Shown here piece by piece: positions 32,701-40,647 of a stretch of DNA of 64,000 nucleotides. The notes beneath the pieces were generated by a model. The model ran no database searches, was not told the DNA's origin, and saw nothing but the letters and a program-made list of their open reading frames with translations. This DNA is from Cydia pomonella (Eukaryota > Arthropoda > Insecta > Lepidoptera > Tortricidae). The stretch is taken from positions 3,579,986 to 3,643,985 of the forward strand of contig NC_084730.1 in the NCBI RefSeq assembly GCF_033807575.1, in the 5' to 3' direction. Positions within the stretch are counted from its first letter, which is position 1; every line of letters starts with the position of its first letter. The position numbers were made by a program, and so were the translations under genes.

Positions 32701-35700
32701 CTCAGTCCGCGCGGAGCGCGCTTAGAGGACGGACCTGTGCTCGATTGTCAGGCATTCGTTGCGATCGTAATCAGCTACGGAGTTCCGAGAAGTGCTATAT
32801 ACAGCGATTAGAAAATCTTAATAAAAGTTCATTTTTTACAGTATGCCTAACAGACTCGCTTATTTATGGATTTTCAGTGTTACTTTTTTTTTAATACTAA
32901 GTCGGTGGCAAACAAGCGTACGGCCCGCATATGTACGCCTGCAACTCCAGAGGAGTTACATGCGCGTTGCCGACCCTAACCCCCTCCCGCCCCTCGTTGA
33001 GCTCTGGCAACCTTACTCACCGGCAGGAACACAACACTATGAGTAAGGTCTAGTGTTATTTGGCTGCGATTTTCTGAAAAACGCATTTTCATTTGAAATT
33101 ACGTTAGGGTTTGCATTATTATTTTTGACCCGGATGAAGTCCAAGTTCTCATGATGGAGTCAGGAGTTGGTCACCAGAACTCCTAATCTACTCATTATAA
33201 TCCCATCGTGTTTGGGCTCAAAAGATTTGCCCTGACGAACACCATCGATCTAGATGAGGTCCAGGGTCTCATGATGGAATCAGGAGTTGGTCACTAGAAC
33301 TCCTATTCTACTCATTATAATTCCATCGTGTTTGGGCTCAAAAGATTTGCCCTGATGAGCACCATCGATCTAGATGAGGTCCAGGGTCTCATGATGGAGT
33401 CAGGAGTTGGTCACCAGAACTCCTACTCTACTCATCATAACTCCATCGTGTTTGGGCTCAATAGAGTTGCCCTGACGAGCACCTTCAATCTAGATGAGGT
33501 CCAGGGTCTCATGATGGAGTCAGGAGCTGGTCACCAGAACTCCTAATCTACTCATCATAACTCCATCGTGTTTGGGTTCAATAGAGTTGCCCTGACGAGC
33601 ACCATCAATCTAGATGAGGTCCAGGGTCTCATGATGGAGTCAGGAGTTGGTCACCAGAACTCCTAAACTACTCATCATAACCTCATCGTGTTCGGGCTCA
33701 ATAGATTTGCCCTGACGAGCATCATCAATCTAGATAAAGTCCAGGGTCTCATGATGGAGTCAGGAGTTGGTCACTAGAACTCCTAATCTACTCATTATAA
33801 TTCCAACGTGTTTGGGCTCAAAAGATTTGCCCTGATGAGCACCATCGATCTAGATGAGGTCCAGGGTCTCATGATGGAGTCAGGAGTTGGTCACCAGAAC
33901 TCCTACTCTACTCATCATAACTCCATCGTGTTTGGGCTCAATAGAGTTGCCCTGACGAGCACCTTCAATCTAGATGAGGTCCAGGGTCTCATGATGGAGT
34001 CAGGAGCTGGTCACCAGAACTCCTAATCTACTCATCATAACTCCATCGTGTTTGGGTTCAATAGAGTTGCCCTGACGAGCACCATCAATCTAGATGAGGT
34101 CCAGGGTCTCATGATGGAGTCAGGAGCTGGTTACCAGAACTCCTAATCTACTCATCATAACTCCATCGTGTTTGGGCTCAATAGATTTGCCCTGATGAAC
34201 ACCATCGATCTAGATGAGGCCCAGGGTCTCATGATGGAGTCAGGAGTTGGTCACCAGAACTCCTAATCTACTCATCATAACCTCATCGTGTTCGGGCTCA
34301 ATAGATTTGCCCTGACGAGCATCATCAATCTAGATAAAGTCCAGGGTCTCATGATGGAGTCAGGAGTTGGTCACTAGAACTCATAATCTACTCATTATAA
34401 TTCCAACGTGTTTGGGCTCAAAAGATTTGCCCTGATGAGCACCATCGATCTAGATGAGGTCCAGGGTCTCATGATGGAGTCAGGAGTTGGTCACCAGAAC
34501 TCCTAATCTACTCATCATAACTCCATCGTGTTTGGGCTCAATAGATTTGCCCTGATGAACACCATCGATCTAGATGAGGTCCAGGGTCTCATGATGGAGT
34601 CAGGAGTTGGTCACCAGAACTCCTAAACTACTCATCATAACCTCATCGTGTTTGGGCTCAATAGATTTGCCCTGACGAGCATCATCAATCTAGATAAAGT
34701 CCAGGGTCTCATGATGGAGTCAGGAGTTGGTCACTAGAACTCCTAATCTACTCATTATAATTCCAACGTGTTTGGGCTCAAAAGATTTGTCCTGACGAGC
34801 ACCATCGATCTAGATGAGGTCCAGGGTCTCATGATGGAGTCAGGAGTTGGTCACCAGAACTCCTAATCTACTCATCATAACTCCATCGTGTATGGGCTCA
34901 ATAGAGTTGCCCTGACGAGCACCCTCAATCTAGATCAGGTCCAGGGTCTCATGATGGACTCAGGAGTTGATCACCAGAACTCCTAGTCTATTCATCATAA
35001 CTCCATCGTGTTTGGGCTCAAAAGATTTGCCCTGACGAGTACCATCGATCTAGATTAAGTCGAGGGTCTCATGATGGACTCAGTAGTTGGTCACCAGAAC
35101 TCCTAATCTATTCATCATAATGGTAATTTGATGGTGCTTGTCGGAGTAAATCTATTGAGCCCAAACACGATGGAGTTATGATAAATAGATTACGAGTTCT
35201 GGTGACCAACTCCTGACTCCATCATGAGACCCTGGACTTCATCTAGATCGATGGTACTCGTCAGGGCAAATCTTTTGAGCCCAAACACGATGGAATTATA
35301 ATGAGTACATTAGGAGTTCTAGTGACCAACTCCTGACTCCATCATGAGACCCTGAACATCATCTAGATTGATGGTGCTCGTGAGGGCAATTATTGAGCCC
35401 AAACACGATGGAGTTATGATGAGTAGATTAGGAATTATGGTGACCAACTCCTGACTCCATCATGAGACCCTGGACTTCATCTAGATCGATGGTACTCGTC
35501 AGGGCAAATCTTTTGAGCCCAAACACGATGGAATTATAATGAGTAGATTAGGAGTTCTGGTGACCAACTCCTGACTTCATCTAGATCGATGGTACTAGTC
35601 AGGGCAAATCTTTTGAGCCCAAACACGATGGAATTATAATGAATAGATTAGGAGTTCTAGTGACAAACTCCTGACTCCATCATGAGACCCTGAACATCAT

Positions 35701-38700
35701 CTAGATTGATGGTGCTCGTGAGGGCAAATCTATTGAGCCCAAACACGATGGAGTTATGATGAGTAGATTAGGAATTATGGTGACCAACTCCTGACTCCAT
35801 CATGAGACCCTGGACTTCATCTAGATCGATGGTACTCGTCAGGGCAAATCTTTTGAGCCCAAACACGATGGAATTATAATGAGTAGATTAGGAGTTCTGG
35901 TGACCAACTCCTGACTCCACCATGAGACCCTGGACTTCATTTAGATCGATGGTACTCGTCAGGGCAAATCTATTGAGCTCGAATACGATGGAATTATAAT
36001 GAGTAGATTAGGAGTTCTAGTGACCTACTCCTGACTCCATCATGAGACCCTGGACTTCATCTAGATTGATGGTGCTCATCAGGGTAAATCTATTGAGCCC
36101 AAACTCGATGGAGTTATGATGAGTAGATTAGGAGTTCTGGGGAGTTCTGGTGACCAACTCCTGACTCCGTCATGAGACCCTGGACCTCATCTAGATCGAT
36201 GGTGTTCGTCAGGGCAAATCTTTTGAGCCCAAGCACGATGGAATTATAATGAGTAGATTAGGAGTTCTGGTGACCAACTCCTGACTCCATCATAAGAACC
36301 TGGATGGACTTCATTCGGGTCAAAAATAATAATACAAACCCTAACGTGATTTCAAATAACACTGAAACTCTATAGCACTAATGTGCGCAAACGATTGGCA
36401 TCTTGACTACGCAGCATGGGTGCGTAGCCACCATGCCAATCGATACGACAACGAAACACTATCTGTCTCTCTCTCGTACTAATATGCACAAACGATTGGC
36501 ATCTTGGCTGGGCAGCATGGGTGCGTAGCCAACATGCCAAACGTTTACGATACGACAAGGAAACACTATCTGTCTCTCTGTCGCACTAATATGCGCAATC
36601 GATTGGCTTCTTGGCTAGGTATCATGGGTGCGTAGCCAACATGCCAATCGTTTACGATACGACGACGAAACACTACTCTCTCTCTATCGCACTAATATAC
36701 GCAAACGATTGGTATTTTGGCTAGGCACTAAGCAAGTGTGTGGCCAACATGCCAATCGTTTACGATACGACAACGAAACACTATCTGTCTCTCTATCGCA
36801 CTAATATACTTTATTTATACCTGCAGTCATTTAGTAACTTCTTCATTTTCCATTGGTGTGAAAGAGACAGAATAAAGAGCAAGGGTTATAGTACACTCTG
36901 TAGTCTGTACACTTAGTAGTAGTGTACATAAAAAAAAACTACTGTGCATATACAATAAAATAAAGAGTGCCCATATGATATCATATGACACTAAAATTAA
37001 TGTTGCTTGAAATTATATTGAAAACTATCAAGATTATTCTAGTCTGAATTGAAACGCGCGTCGCGTTGCCGGCGCTCGCGTACCGAGCGCCAACGCCATC
37101 TATCGAGCGTTATTTCGTGAAATCGGAGAACGCTCCAAGGATTAAGGGCTCTTAACATTAAAGCTCCCCAAGGGGCATCTACGTGTTGGGTCTATATCCC
37201 CACGCAAGCATAACAAGACCGGGATTTATAGGCCCGTGAAATCTAAGGAGATAAGTTGTATAAGAAAGGTATAATAAAAATGATATAACAAATTGTTAAT
37301 AAATTTCAAACTTGTTTAAAACTTTATATTTTTAACTCGAAATTTGCCATCTTTCGGACCAAGTTATGGAAATTATTTGCCATCGATCACCACTACGTTA
37401 GGTTTGTATTAATCTTACATGTGTGTTTCAATCTCCCTTTGTTCTTTGCTTTATTTTCTTTATGCAATTTGTTTTGTGTTCAGTATAGTTGTAGTATTCG
37501 CTCTTTGTCCAACCTCTGTATGTATTTCCTAACTTTATTTGCAAGAACTTAATTTTAGTTGTCAAATTGCCTGCTAGATGTCGCTATACCATGTGTTAAA
37601 AATCCTAGATCGCGGTGTTAAGATTTTTCCGAGAAACATGACGTCTGGCCGGTACTAAACATTGTCAAGGTTTTATAACAGTTGTACCTCTATTTAATTA
37701 ATTACATTGTTGTATAGTCAACAAGAGTGCTTTTATTTTTGGACCTTTTTACACTCTTAATGTGTATTACATGCTGCGCATACATGATTTGGATGGCATT
37801 CCCAACCAAAACCTCAACTTAAAATAATTATATCATGTAGTAAATGTTATCTGTTTTGTGTGCCTAATAAATAAAATAAAAATAAAATATTTGTTAAGCT
37901 TTAATCTTATTACAAATAAAACGACCGGATTTTGATAACCGGTCTGGCCTAATTCGTAGTGACTATGCCCTCCCATCTGGAAGGCCGTATTATTATTTTC
38001 AAATCGAACTCATAGAACTACAAATTCACCATAATGTTCAACTCACCAGCATACTCATCTGGCGGTTCTAGTTTTACCACCACTTTTTCCTGGTCTTCTA
38101 TCGGAGGTTGCGTTTCTTCTGAAAGGTGCCCTGAAAATAAATAAACAAATATTATAGAACATTCATACACAAAATGACTAACAAGGAAAGGTACCCAACT
38201 GTCCGGTTCCGATTTGATTAATATTTATATATGTTATAGAGTAGTCTAAAATATTTTTTGCTGCCCAAACTCAACCTATTGGGAAAATTGTCCTCCAAAG
38301 TACTAAAAAGTTACTAAATCTTTTAACTCCTATAGAAAGTGATGCTCGAGCAACTTGCTAGTTAATGGCTTGTTTGAGTATATGTTTGAGAACAGCAAAA
38401 AATAATGTACACGTGTTTTGTTATATCTGCTTAAACTCAAGTTTTCCTAAAATATTCCCCCACATTGCTAGGTTTAAGAAATGCTTGGCTGACATCCTCT
38501 TCTCCTCCTCTCTCTCTGACCGATGACATCCGCTTTCACTCTCTAAGCACAAAATAGATAGGTACAGAAATCAATCTACATACAAAGTGCGCTCGAGCAA
38601 CGCATACATAGACACTGCTCACGGACACGATATCTCGGACTGGTTGGGACTGGTGCACGCGTCTGTGAATTTTTTTAAGCAATAATAGAGCAACAAAAAG

Positions 38701-40647
38701 TAGTTATTTACGATACAAGTGCGAAAAATAGTTGTTCGATACATGTGCGAATTACCTATTCGCATATGTATCGAACAACGTTTTACAGTACATATGATGA
38801 CCCTTTAAATTTTCGACATAGTTACATAATGTGCTAATTTACGCACTAGTGCGGAAAAGTAGCACCATATGTACTGTAAAAAGTTATTATAACCTGTTCA
38901 GTGGACAGTTGTTTAAATTCAACATTAAACGGTGAATTGTCGATTTTTTAAGCTACCCATGGTTTCAGAGACATAAGTAGGTATCTGCTTGTATTTTGAT
39001 GGTTCGTTTTAACGTTACACAGAACAGTTAAGAACGTAAGTAAGCGCCCTGCCCTGGCCCCCGAAGAATATATCTAAGATCGTTTTATGTAATAGTTTAC
39101 TATTTTTAATCAGTATAAAGGACGTAACTAAATTTTTGTATGGTAAATTCATGCCAGCTTACGTAAGTTTGTAAACATGTTTTTTGTTTGTGTAGATATT
39201 GTGTTGTTTTTAGTGCCATTTAATAGGTTTGGGTCTAAAACTCATAGCGCAATGGAAATTGTGTAACTAAGGTAATCCGTCTAGAAGTTATTAGGAATTG
39301 TTGATAGTGAAATTTGACAAACATAAAAATAAGTTGCTTCTCGCAGCGTTCAATGCCCTGGGTGTGCAATATAATAATGTGTTTAGGATACTGATGGGTC
39401 TGCCTCGGCATACTATATGGGATTTGTGCCCGAAATAAATTATTTCAATTTAAAAATTTGTGTATGTTTCTTTTTTGTAAACTTTTTATATTGTAATAGT
39501 ACGCAGGTTTATTGTTTTGATTTGTAGAATAATTGTACATGAAAATCCAAATTTATTACACTTTGAAATATAATAATCATGCATTTCGTCAATGTCTAAA
39601 TTGTTGCAAAATATTTTTTGTGACAAATGTGTAATATAACAATGACATAGTGACGACCGGTTTGGCCTAGTGGGTAGTAACCCCGCCTACGAAGCCGATG
39701 ATCCCGGGTTTCAAATCCTGGTAAGGGCAATTATTCGTATGATGAGTATGGATGTTTGTTCCTGAGTCATGGGTATTTTCTATGTATTTAAGTATTTATA
39801 AATATTTATACATCATATATATCTTTGTCTAAGTACCCTCAACACAAGCCTTATTGAGTTTACTGTGGGACTTAGTCAATTTGTGTAATAATGTCCTATA
39901 ATATTTATTTATTCTTCCCGTTTCATTCTCAATAATAAATCAAACAACTAGATATGAATGCTACTCCCACGGTAGTTTTTTGTGCATAAGCCATAGTTGA
40001 CAACCCTAGAGTGGCTACCGATCGTAGGTACATACATGTGATTGACTTCTGCAGGCGCGGATACAAGGGGGGGGGCCATAGGGGCAATGGCCCCCCCCTA
40101 AAACCCTGGCTCTCACATTACTAAATTGAGTAACATTTTTTTTTACCTTATTTTCTGTGCAAAAATATATGATTTTCTCAAAATGGCCCCCCCCCTAAGC
40201 CAAATCTTGTATCCGCGCCTGGACTTCTGTACCTATCTGTTTTGTGCTCTAAGTCTGCTCATTTGTGAGGTTTAATCTTTATAATGTAAAGTTTATTAGT
40301 CTCTTATATTGTTATGTTTTGATAGTTATTTATTCTCTGATATTTTTTACTGTACTTAAGATATGGTGTTAAATTAATTCGTAATATTTCCGCTTACTTG
40401 TAAAGCATGCTGTGTACACTTGTTTTGGATGTCATGCTAGTTTTGAAGCGAAAATGTACAATTTGATATTTCTCGTGTTATTGTACGATATCTGTTTAGT
40501 GTACCTAATAAAGTAAATAAATAATAAAGAGCATAACTTTGATTCGGTTTTGTTTGTGACTCTTTTAACTCTACACAACTCACCTGTCTCTGGCGTGGGC
40601 TCGTACCCCTCCCATGACGGCTCAGGCTTAACCCAAACCGTCTCCAT
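21781..40647 (-). CDS. C2H2 zinc-finger protein gene 2 (5 coding exons, 10 fingers)
   Basis: A predicted nuclear DNA-binding protein, complement(join(21781..22736, 25302..25430, 31499..31585, 38047..38130, 40584..40647)), 1320 nt, 439 aa. All four introns are phase 1 with GT/AG ends and the frame is open throughout. The N-terminal 121 residues are acidic and carry VKPEP, VKLEP and VKQEP, one per short exon. Residues from about 146 to 423 are 10 C2H2 fingers with HTGEKP-type linkers. The introns (2.5, 6.5, 6.1 and 2.6 kb) hold most of the repeats of this region. No ZAD or BTB domain is seen. It is convergent with and paralogous to the gene at 13882-19073. The exon chain is my inference; the finger exon alone is near certain. 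Confidence 0.83.
23264..24056 (+). pseudogene. 5'-truncated LINE nested in another LINE tail
   Basis: The frame to 23662 encodes the end of a non-LTR ORF2 ('SQRCLLKVMHQKPYRYPTQ', 'YNMINEKINIYCLPWYECK'), which I recognise as a common lepidopteran LINE C-terminus. After the stop it has an (AC)n run, a 3' UTR with 'cgaaataaatgctttt', and a tail of 'ttttga' repeats. No RT catalytic region is present. Confidence 0.75.
23686..23736. repeat. (AC)n microsatellite
   Basis: About 25 AC units, one imperfect near the start, just after the stop codon of the nested LINE frame. Confidence 0.95.
24171..24345 (+). pseudogene. LINE reverse-transcriptase fragment
   Basis: The + frame reads KYLGHLVNADLKDDADIER then ERRALSVRANMTARRFDRCS and KVSLFRAYLW before a stop. 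KYLGH is the usual post-catalytic RT motif. A fragment of the adjoining part of the same family is at 39345-39432. Confidence 0.7.
24457..24580 (-). repeat. Degraded 'gggttccgtacc' repeat
   Basis: 'aagggttccgttttt' and 'ggctacggaaccct' resemble an end of the repeat at 50108-50328, with 'ggacagacagacgg' inside. It is partial and diverged. Confidence 0.5.
24603..25245 (+). mobile_element. 'gtcccc' TIR MITE remnant split by a LINE
   Basis: 24603-24758 ('ctagttattgctctatttcg' to 'tatgggaaggtga') and 25222-25245 ('gaaattcggccaagcttgc') are the consecutive right-hand parts of the MITE seen whole at 14056-14417. A LINE lies between them. Confidence 0.7.
24759..25222 (-). pseudogene. 5'-truncated LINE, RT C-terminal end
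   Basis: The minus frame 25161-24817 reads RRDVASLCIFYRMYNGECS, then EELFGLIPAASFRHR and LPRTAKLWNELSPAVFPD, a C-terminus I know from CR1/jockey-like lepidopteran LINEs. Its 3' end ('gcaaacgagcagacgg' on +) resembles the tail of the SINE-like repeat at 3043-3372. It is inserted in a MITE. Confidence 0.8.
25302..25430 (-). CDS. Zinc-finger gene 2, coding exon 4
   Basis: 129 nt, phase 1-1. Acceptor 'tttgtttacag', donor 'A|GTAAGC'. It encodes VNITVEMDCVREPEDR and an acidic, serine-rich stretch ending SQIPK. Unlike exons 1-3 it has no VKxE motif. Confidence 0.72.
25470..25784 (-). mobile_element. tRNA-headed SINE, third family, with 14-bp target duplication
   Basis: On the minus strand it starts 'gcgctggtggcctagcggta' (A box TGGCCTAGCGG) with B box GGTTCGAACCC, then 'gtcagatggcagtcgctttc' and 'ggaccccaggctcccatgag', and ends in GA-rich repeats. 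Flanks TTTCTCGTTCAACT (25456-25469) and TTTCTCGTACAACT (25785-25798) are a target duplication with one mismatch. It lies 26 bp beyond the acceptor AG of exon 4. Confidence 0.85.
25808..25932 (-). repeat. LINE 3'-tail fragment
   Basis: Inverse match of 11255-11418: 'aaactttattgcaca', 'ggcggacttaatgccaa', 'cattctctaccagtcaacc'. Confidence 0.55.
25999..28713 (+). mobile_element. Non-LTR retrotransposon ORF2 (RT + RNase H), 5'-truncated, 904-codon open frame
   Basis: The frame encodes a reverse transcriptase with FRPISLTSFLLKTLEKL, RGCPQGGVLSPLLWN and catalytic YADDLAI, followed by an RNase H domain (LRIFTDGSKT, FQAECMGILNAA, ILSDSRAVL, WIKGHSGSRGNDAADELA) and a C-terminal C-x2-C...H...C knuckle (CRGCMETEETASHVVLEC). 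The apurinic endonuclease domain is missing. RNase H plus this knuckle points to an I/LOA/R1-like clade. The first ATG overlaps the target duplication, so the element's own sequence begins at 26002. No internal stop suggests a recent insertion. It lies in intron 3 of zinc-finger gene 2, opposite strand. Confidence 0.9.
26002..28796 (+). mobile_element. Whole LINE insertion with target-site duplication
   Basis: ATACTATAGTATG occurs at 25989-26001 and 28797-28809, immediately outside the element. The 3' end is a short UTR followed by 'aatac' repeats (28782-28800), the likely tail, whose last unit overlaps the duplication. The left boundary falls inside the RT-encoding frame, the usual 5' truncation by incomplete reverse transcription. 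Confidence 0.85.
28952..29216 (-). mobile_element. tRNA-headed SINE, copy 4 (complete)
   Basis: Same family as 2252-2516, with A box TGGCCTAGTGG intact on the minus strand and the B-box region reading GGTTCATATCC. Confidence 0.85.
29560..30046 (-). pseudogene. 5'-truncated LINE fragment
   Basis: The minus strand of 30045-29813 can be read as HRNSPHSRFIDIFNKIPER and later FKNDLKKLLIEKCYYTVNEFL, typical of a LINE ORF2 C-terminus. AT-rich sequence to about 29560 is the probable 3' UTR. It abuts a LINE tail on the opposite strand. Confidence 0.65.
30047..30312 (+). repeat. LINE 3' UTR, uninterrupted copy
   Basis: Continuous version of the sequence at 23086-24160. 'gtcactatatgatgtta' here marks the point where the other copy is split. 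Confidence 0.75.
30354..30476 (+). mobile_element. 123-bp TA-flanked hairpin MITE, copy 1
   Basis: CAGTCAGCGTCAAATAC and its inverse bound a near-perfect palindrome, with TA on both sides. The second 123-bp copy is at 43955-44077, and one end alone occurs at 44573-44590. Tc1/mariner type by the TA target. Confidence 0.85.
30480..30665 (+). pseudogene. RTE-like LINE C-terminal fragment
   Basis: The + frame reads RSVGRPPTRWTDDLIKAA, then RRWMWVASNRYMWRSKGEAY and VQQWTSYG before a stop and 'atgatgatga'. This is the usual C-terminus of RTE-type ORFs with its short repeat tail. Confidence 0.75.
30672..30983 (-). mobile_element. SINE-like retroelement with LINE-type tail, copy 3
   Basis: Near full-length inverse of 3043-3372. 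Confidence 0.75.
31074..31207 (+). mobile_element. Hairpin MITE with CTTATTCATAAACGTC termini
   Basis: 'cttattcataaacgtctac' and 'gtagacgtttatgaataag' are perfect inverses; arms continue through 'aaagttgacaagccgct' and 'cgtttgtccctttcc'. A right half-copy is at 44806-44893. Confidence 0.8.
31248..31461 (+). repeat. 'gggttccgtacc' repeat, copy 1
   Basis: It runs from 'agggttccgtacccaaag' through 'ctgtccgtccgtccg' and 'ctgtatctcatgaaccgtg' to 'cggaaccctcggtgggc' and a T run. Relatives are at 50108-50328 (-), 58637-58907 (+) and 63862-64000 (+). It ends 37 bp from coding exon 3 of zinc-finger gene 2. Confidence 0.75.
31499..31585 (-). CDS. Zinc-finger gene 2, coding exon 3
   Basis: 87 nt, phase 1-1. 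Acceptor 'actaatttgacag', donor 'G|GTGAGT'. It encodes HDIGPQSPKAEGLKEYPVV followed by VKQEPLEGF, the third VKxEP module. Confidence 0.75.
31720..31977 (+). pseudogene. LINE 3' fragment
   Basis: The + frame reads WTSLAADRKLWCNMEEDY, a typical end of a LINE ORF, then a UTR ending in 'aataaaaggcttttattta'. The tail resembles that of the nested insertion at 46752-47091. Confidence 0.6.
31990..32125 (-). repeat. Old unclassified repeat fragment
   Basis: Inverse of part of 6660-6790 ('cttcaatccatagaccgtt', 'ggttccagcaggcattc'). Confidence 0.5.
32126..32882. other. Intronic DNA, GC-rich block at 32680-32760
   Basis: Mostly AT-rich with no frame. The block 'agtccgcgcggagcgcgct' is promoter-like, but no transcript can be assigned. 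It lies in intron 2 of zinc-finger gene 2. Confidence 0.4.
32883..33077 (-). mobile_element. SINE-like retroelement with LINE-type tail, copy 4 (truncated)
   Basis: The 3' two thirds of the 3043-3372 family, ending at 'gctgcgattttctg'. It adjoins the left end of the foldback element. Confidence 0.7.
33091..36357. mobile_element. 3.27-kb foldback-type element made of inverted 120-bp satellite arrays
   Basis: The unique ends are ~52-bp inverted repeats: left 'atttgaaattacgttagggt...' (33091-33142), right its inverse (36306-36357), with three mismatches. Inside, about 16 direct 120-bp units run from 33143 to ~35120, then about 10 units run inverted to ~36305. A unit contains 'cgtgtttgggctcaa', 'ccagggtctcatgatgga' and 'caggagttggtcaccag'. 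The left arm has higher-order copies at 360-, 480- and 600-bp spacing. Because 120 is divisible by 3, two 72-codon frames (33328, 33808) appear; they are by-products. It lies in intron 2 of zinc-finger gene 2. No transposase is present. Confidence 0.85.
36373..36806. repeat. ~105-bp tandem repeat, four hairpin units
   Basis: 'cactaatatgcgcaaacgattgg' begins units near 36376, 36476, 36583 and 36690. Within each unit 'aaacgattggcat' is the inverse of 'atgccaatcgttt', so every unit can fold. 'gaaacactatctgtctctct' links units. It starts 16 bp after the foldback element. Confidence 0.8.
37139..37254 (-). repeat. Old unclassified repeat fragment
   Basis: Inverse of part of 6570-6680 ('atctacgtgttgggtctat', 'accgggatttatagg'). 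Confidence 0.5.
37255..38046. other. Intronic DNA, nothing recognised
   Basis: AT-rich. A degraded SINE-head-like piece, 'ccggtctggcctaattcgtagtgac', is near 37938-37965. No exon is supported. Confidence 0.4.
38047..38130 (-). CDS. Zinc-finger gene 2, coding exon 2
   Basis: 84 nt, phase 1-1. Acceptor 'tatttattttcag', donor 'G|GTGAGT'. It encodes HLSEETQPPIEDQEKVV and VKLEPPDEYA, the second VKxEP module. The polypyrimidine tract adjoins a retroelement tail. Confidence 0.78.
38140..38455 (-). mobile_element. Retroelement 3' region sharing the SINE tail, copy 2
   Basis: Same family as 13100-13434 with high identity. Its minus-strand 3' tail 'ctataatatttgtttattta' ends 10 bp upstream of the exon 2 acceptor of zinc-finger gene 2. 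Confidence 0.65.
38700..38890 (+). mobile_element. Hairpin MITE pair, copy 1
   Basis: 'cgatacatgtgcgaattacct' / 'attcgcatatgtatcg' and 'ttttacagtacatatg' / 'catatgtactgtaaaa' are two adjoining inverted pairs. The related stretch 59838-60072 has the same order plus an insertion of about 60 bp. Confidence 0.6.
39345..39432 (+). pseudogene. LINE RT fragment
   Basis: The + frame reads LLAAFNALGVQYNNVFRILM then GLPR, a motif that follows the KYLGH segment in the LINE family also present at 24171-24345. Confidence 0.6.
39652..39914 (+). mobile_element. tRNA-headed SINE, copy 5 (plus strand)
   Basis: Full-length with head first: A-box region TGGCCTAGTGG and a B-box region with one inserted T (GGTTTCAAATCC), ending 'ctataatatttatttatt'. 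Confidence 0.85.
40052..40221 (+). mobile_element. 170-bp hAT-type MITE with perfect 8-bp target duplication
   Basis: CAGGCGCGGATACAAG and its inverse CTTGTATCCGCGCCTG bound the element. GACTTCTG is duplicated at 40044-40051 and 40222-40229. Inside, runs of G and C ('gggggggggcc', 'ggccccccccc') extend the inverted repeat. It lies in intron 1 of zinc-finger gene 2. Confidence 0.92.
40584..40647 (-). CDS. Zinc-finger gene 2, coding exon 1
   Basis: It encodes METVWVKPEPSWEGYEPTPE plus T, then donor 'G|GTGAGT' in phase 1. The start context is 'cagaATGG'. The ME-x-V-x-VK-x-EP-x-WE pattern matches exon 1 of the paralogue, supporting this as the true start. Confidence 0.78.

Noticed and set aside
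33328..34026. Two identical 72-codon open frames
   Set aside because: They are read-through of the 120-bp satellite; most units have a stop in this frame.
33143..36305. CRISPR-like repeat array
   Set aside because: Units are adjoining 120-bp satellites without unique spacers, in a eukaryotic intron.
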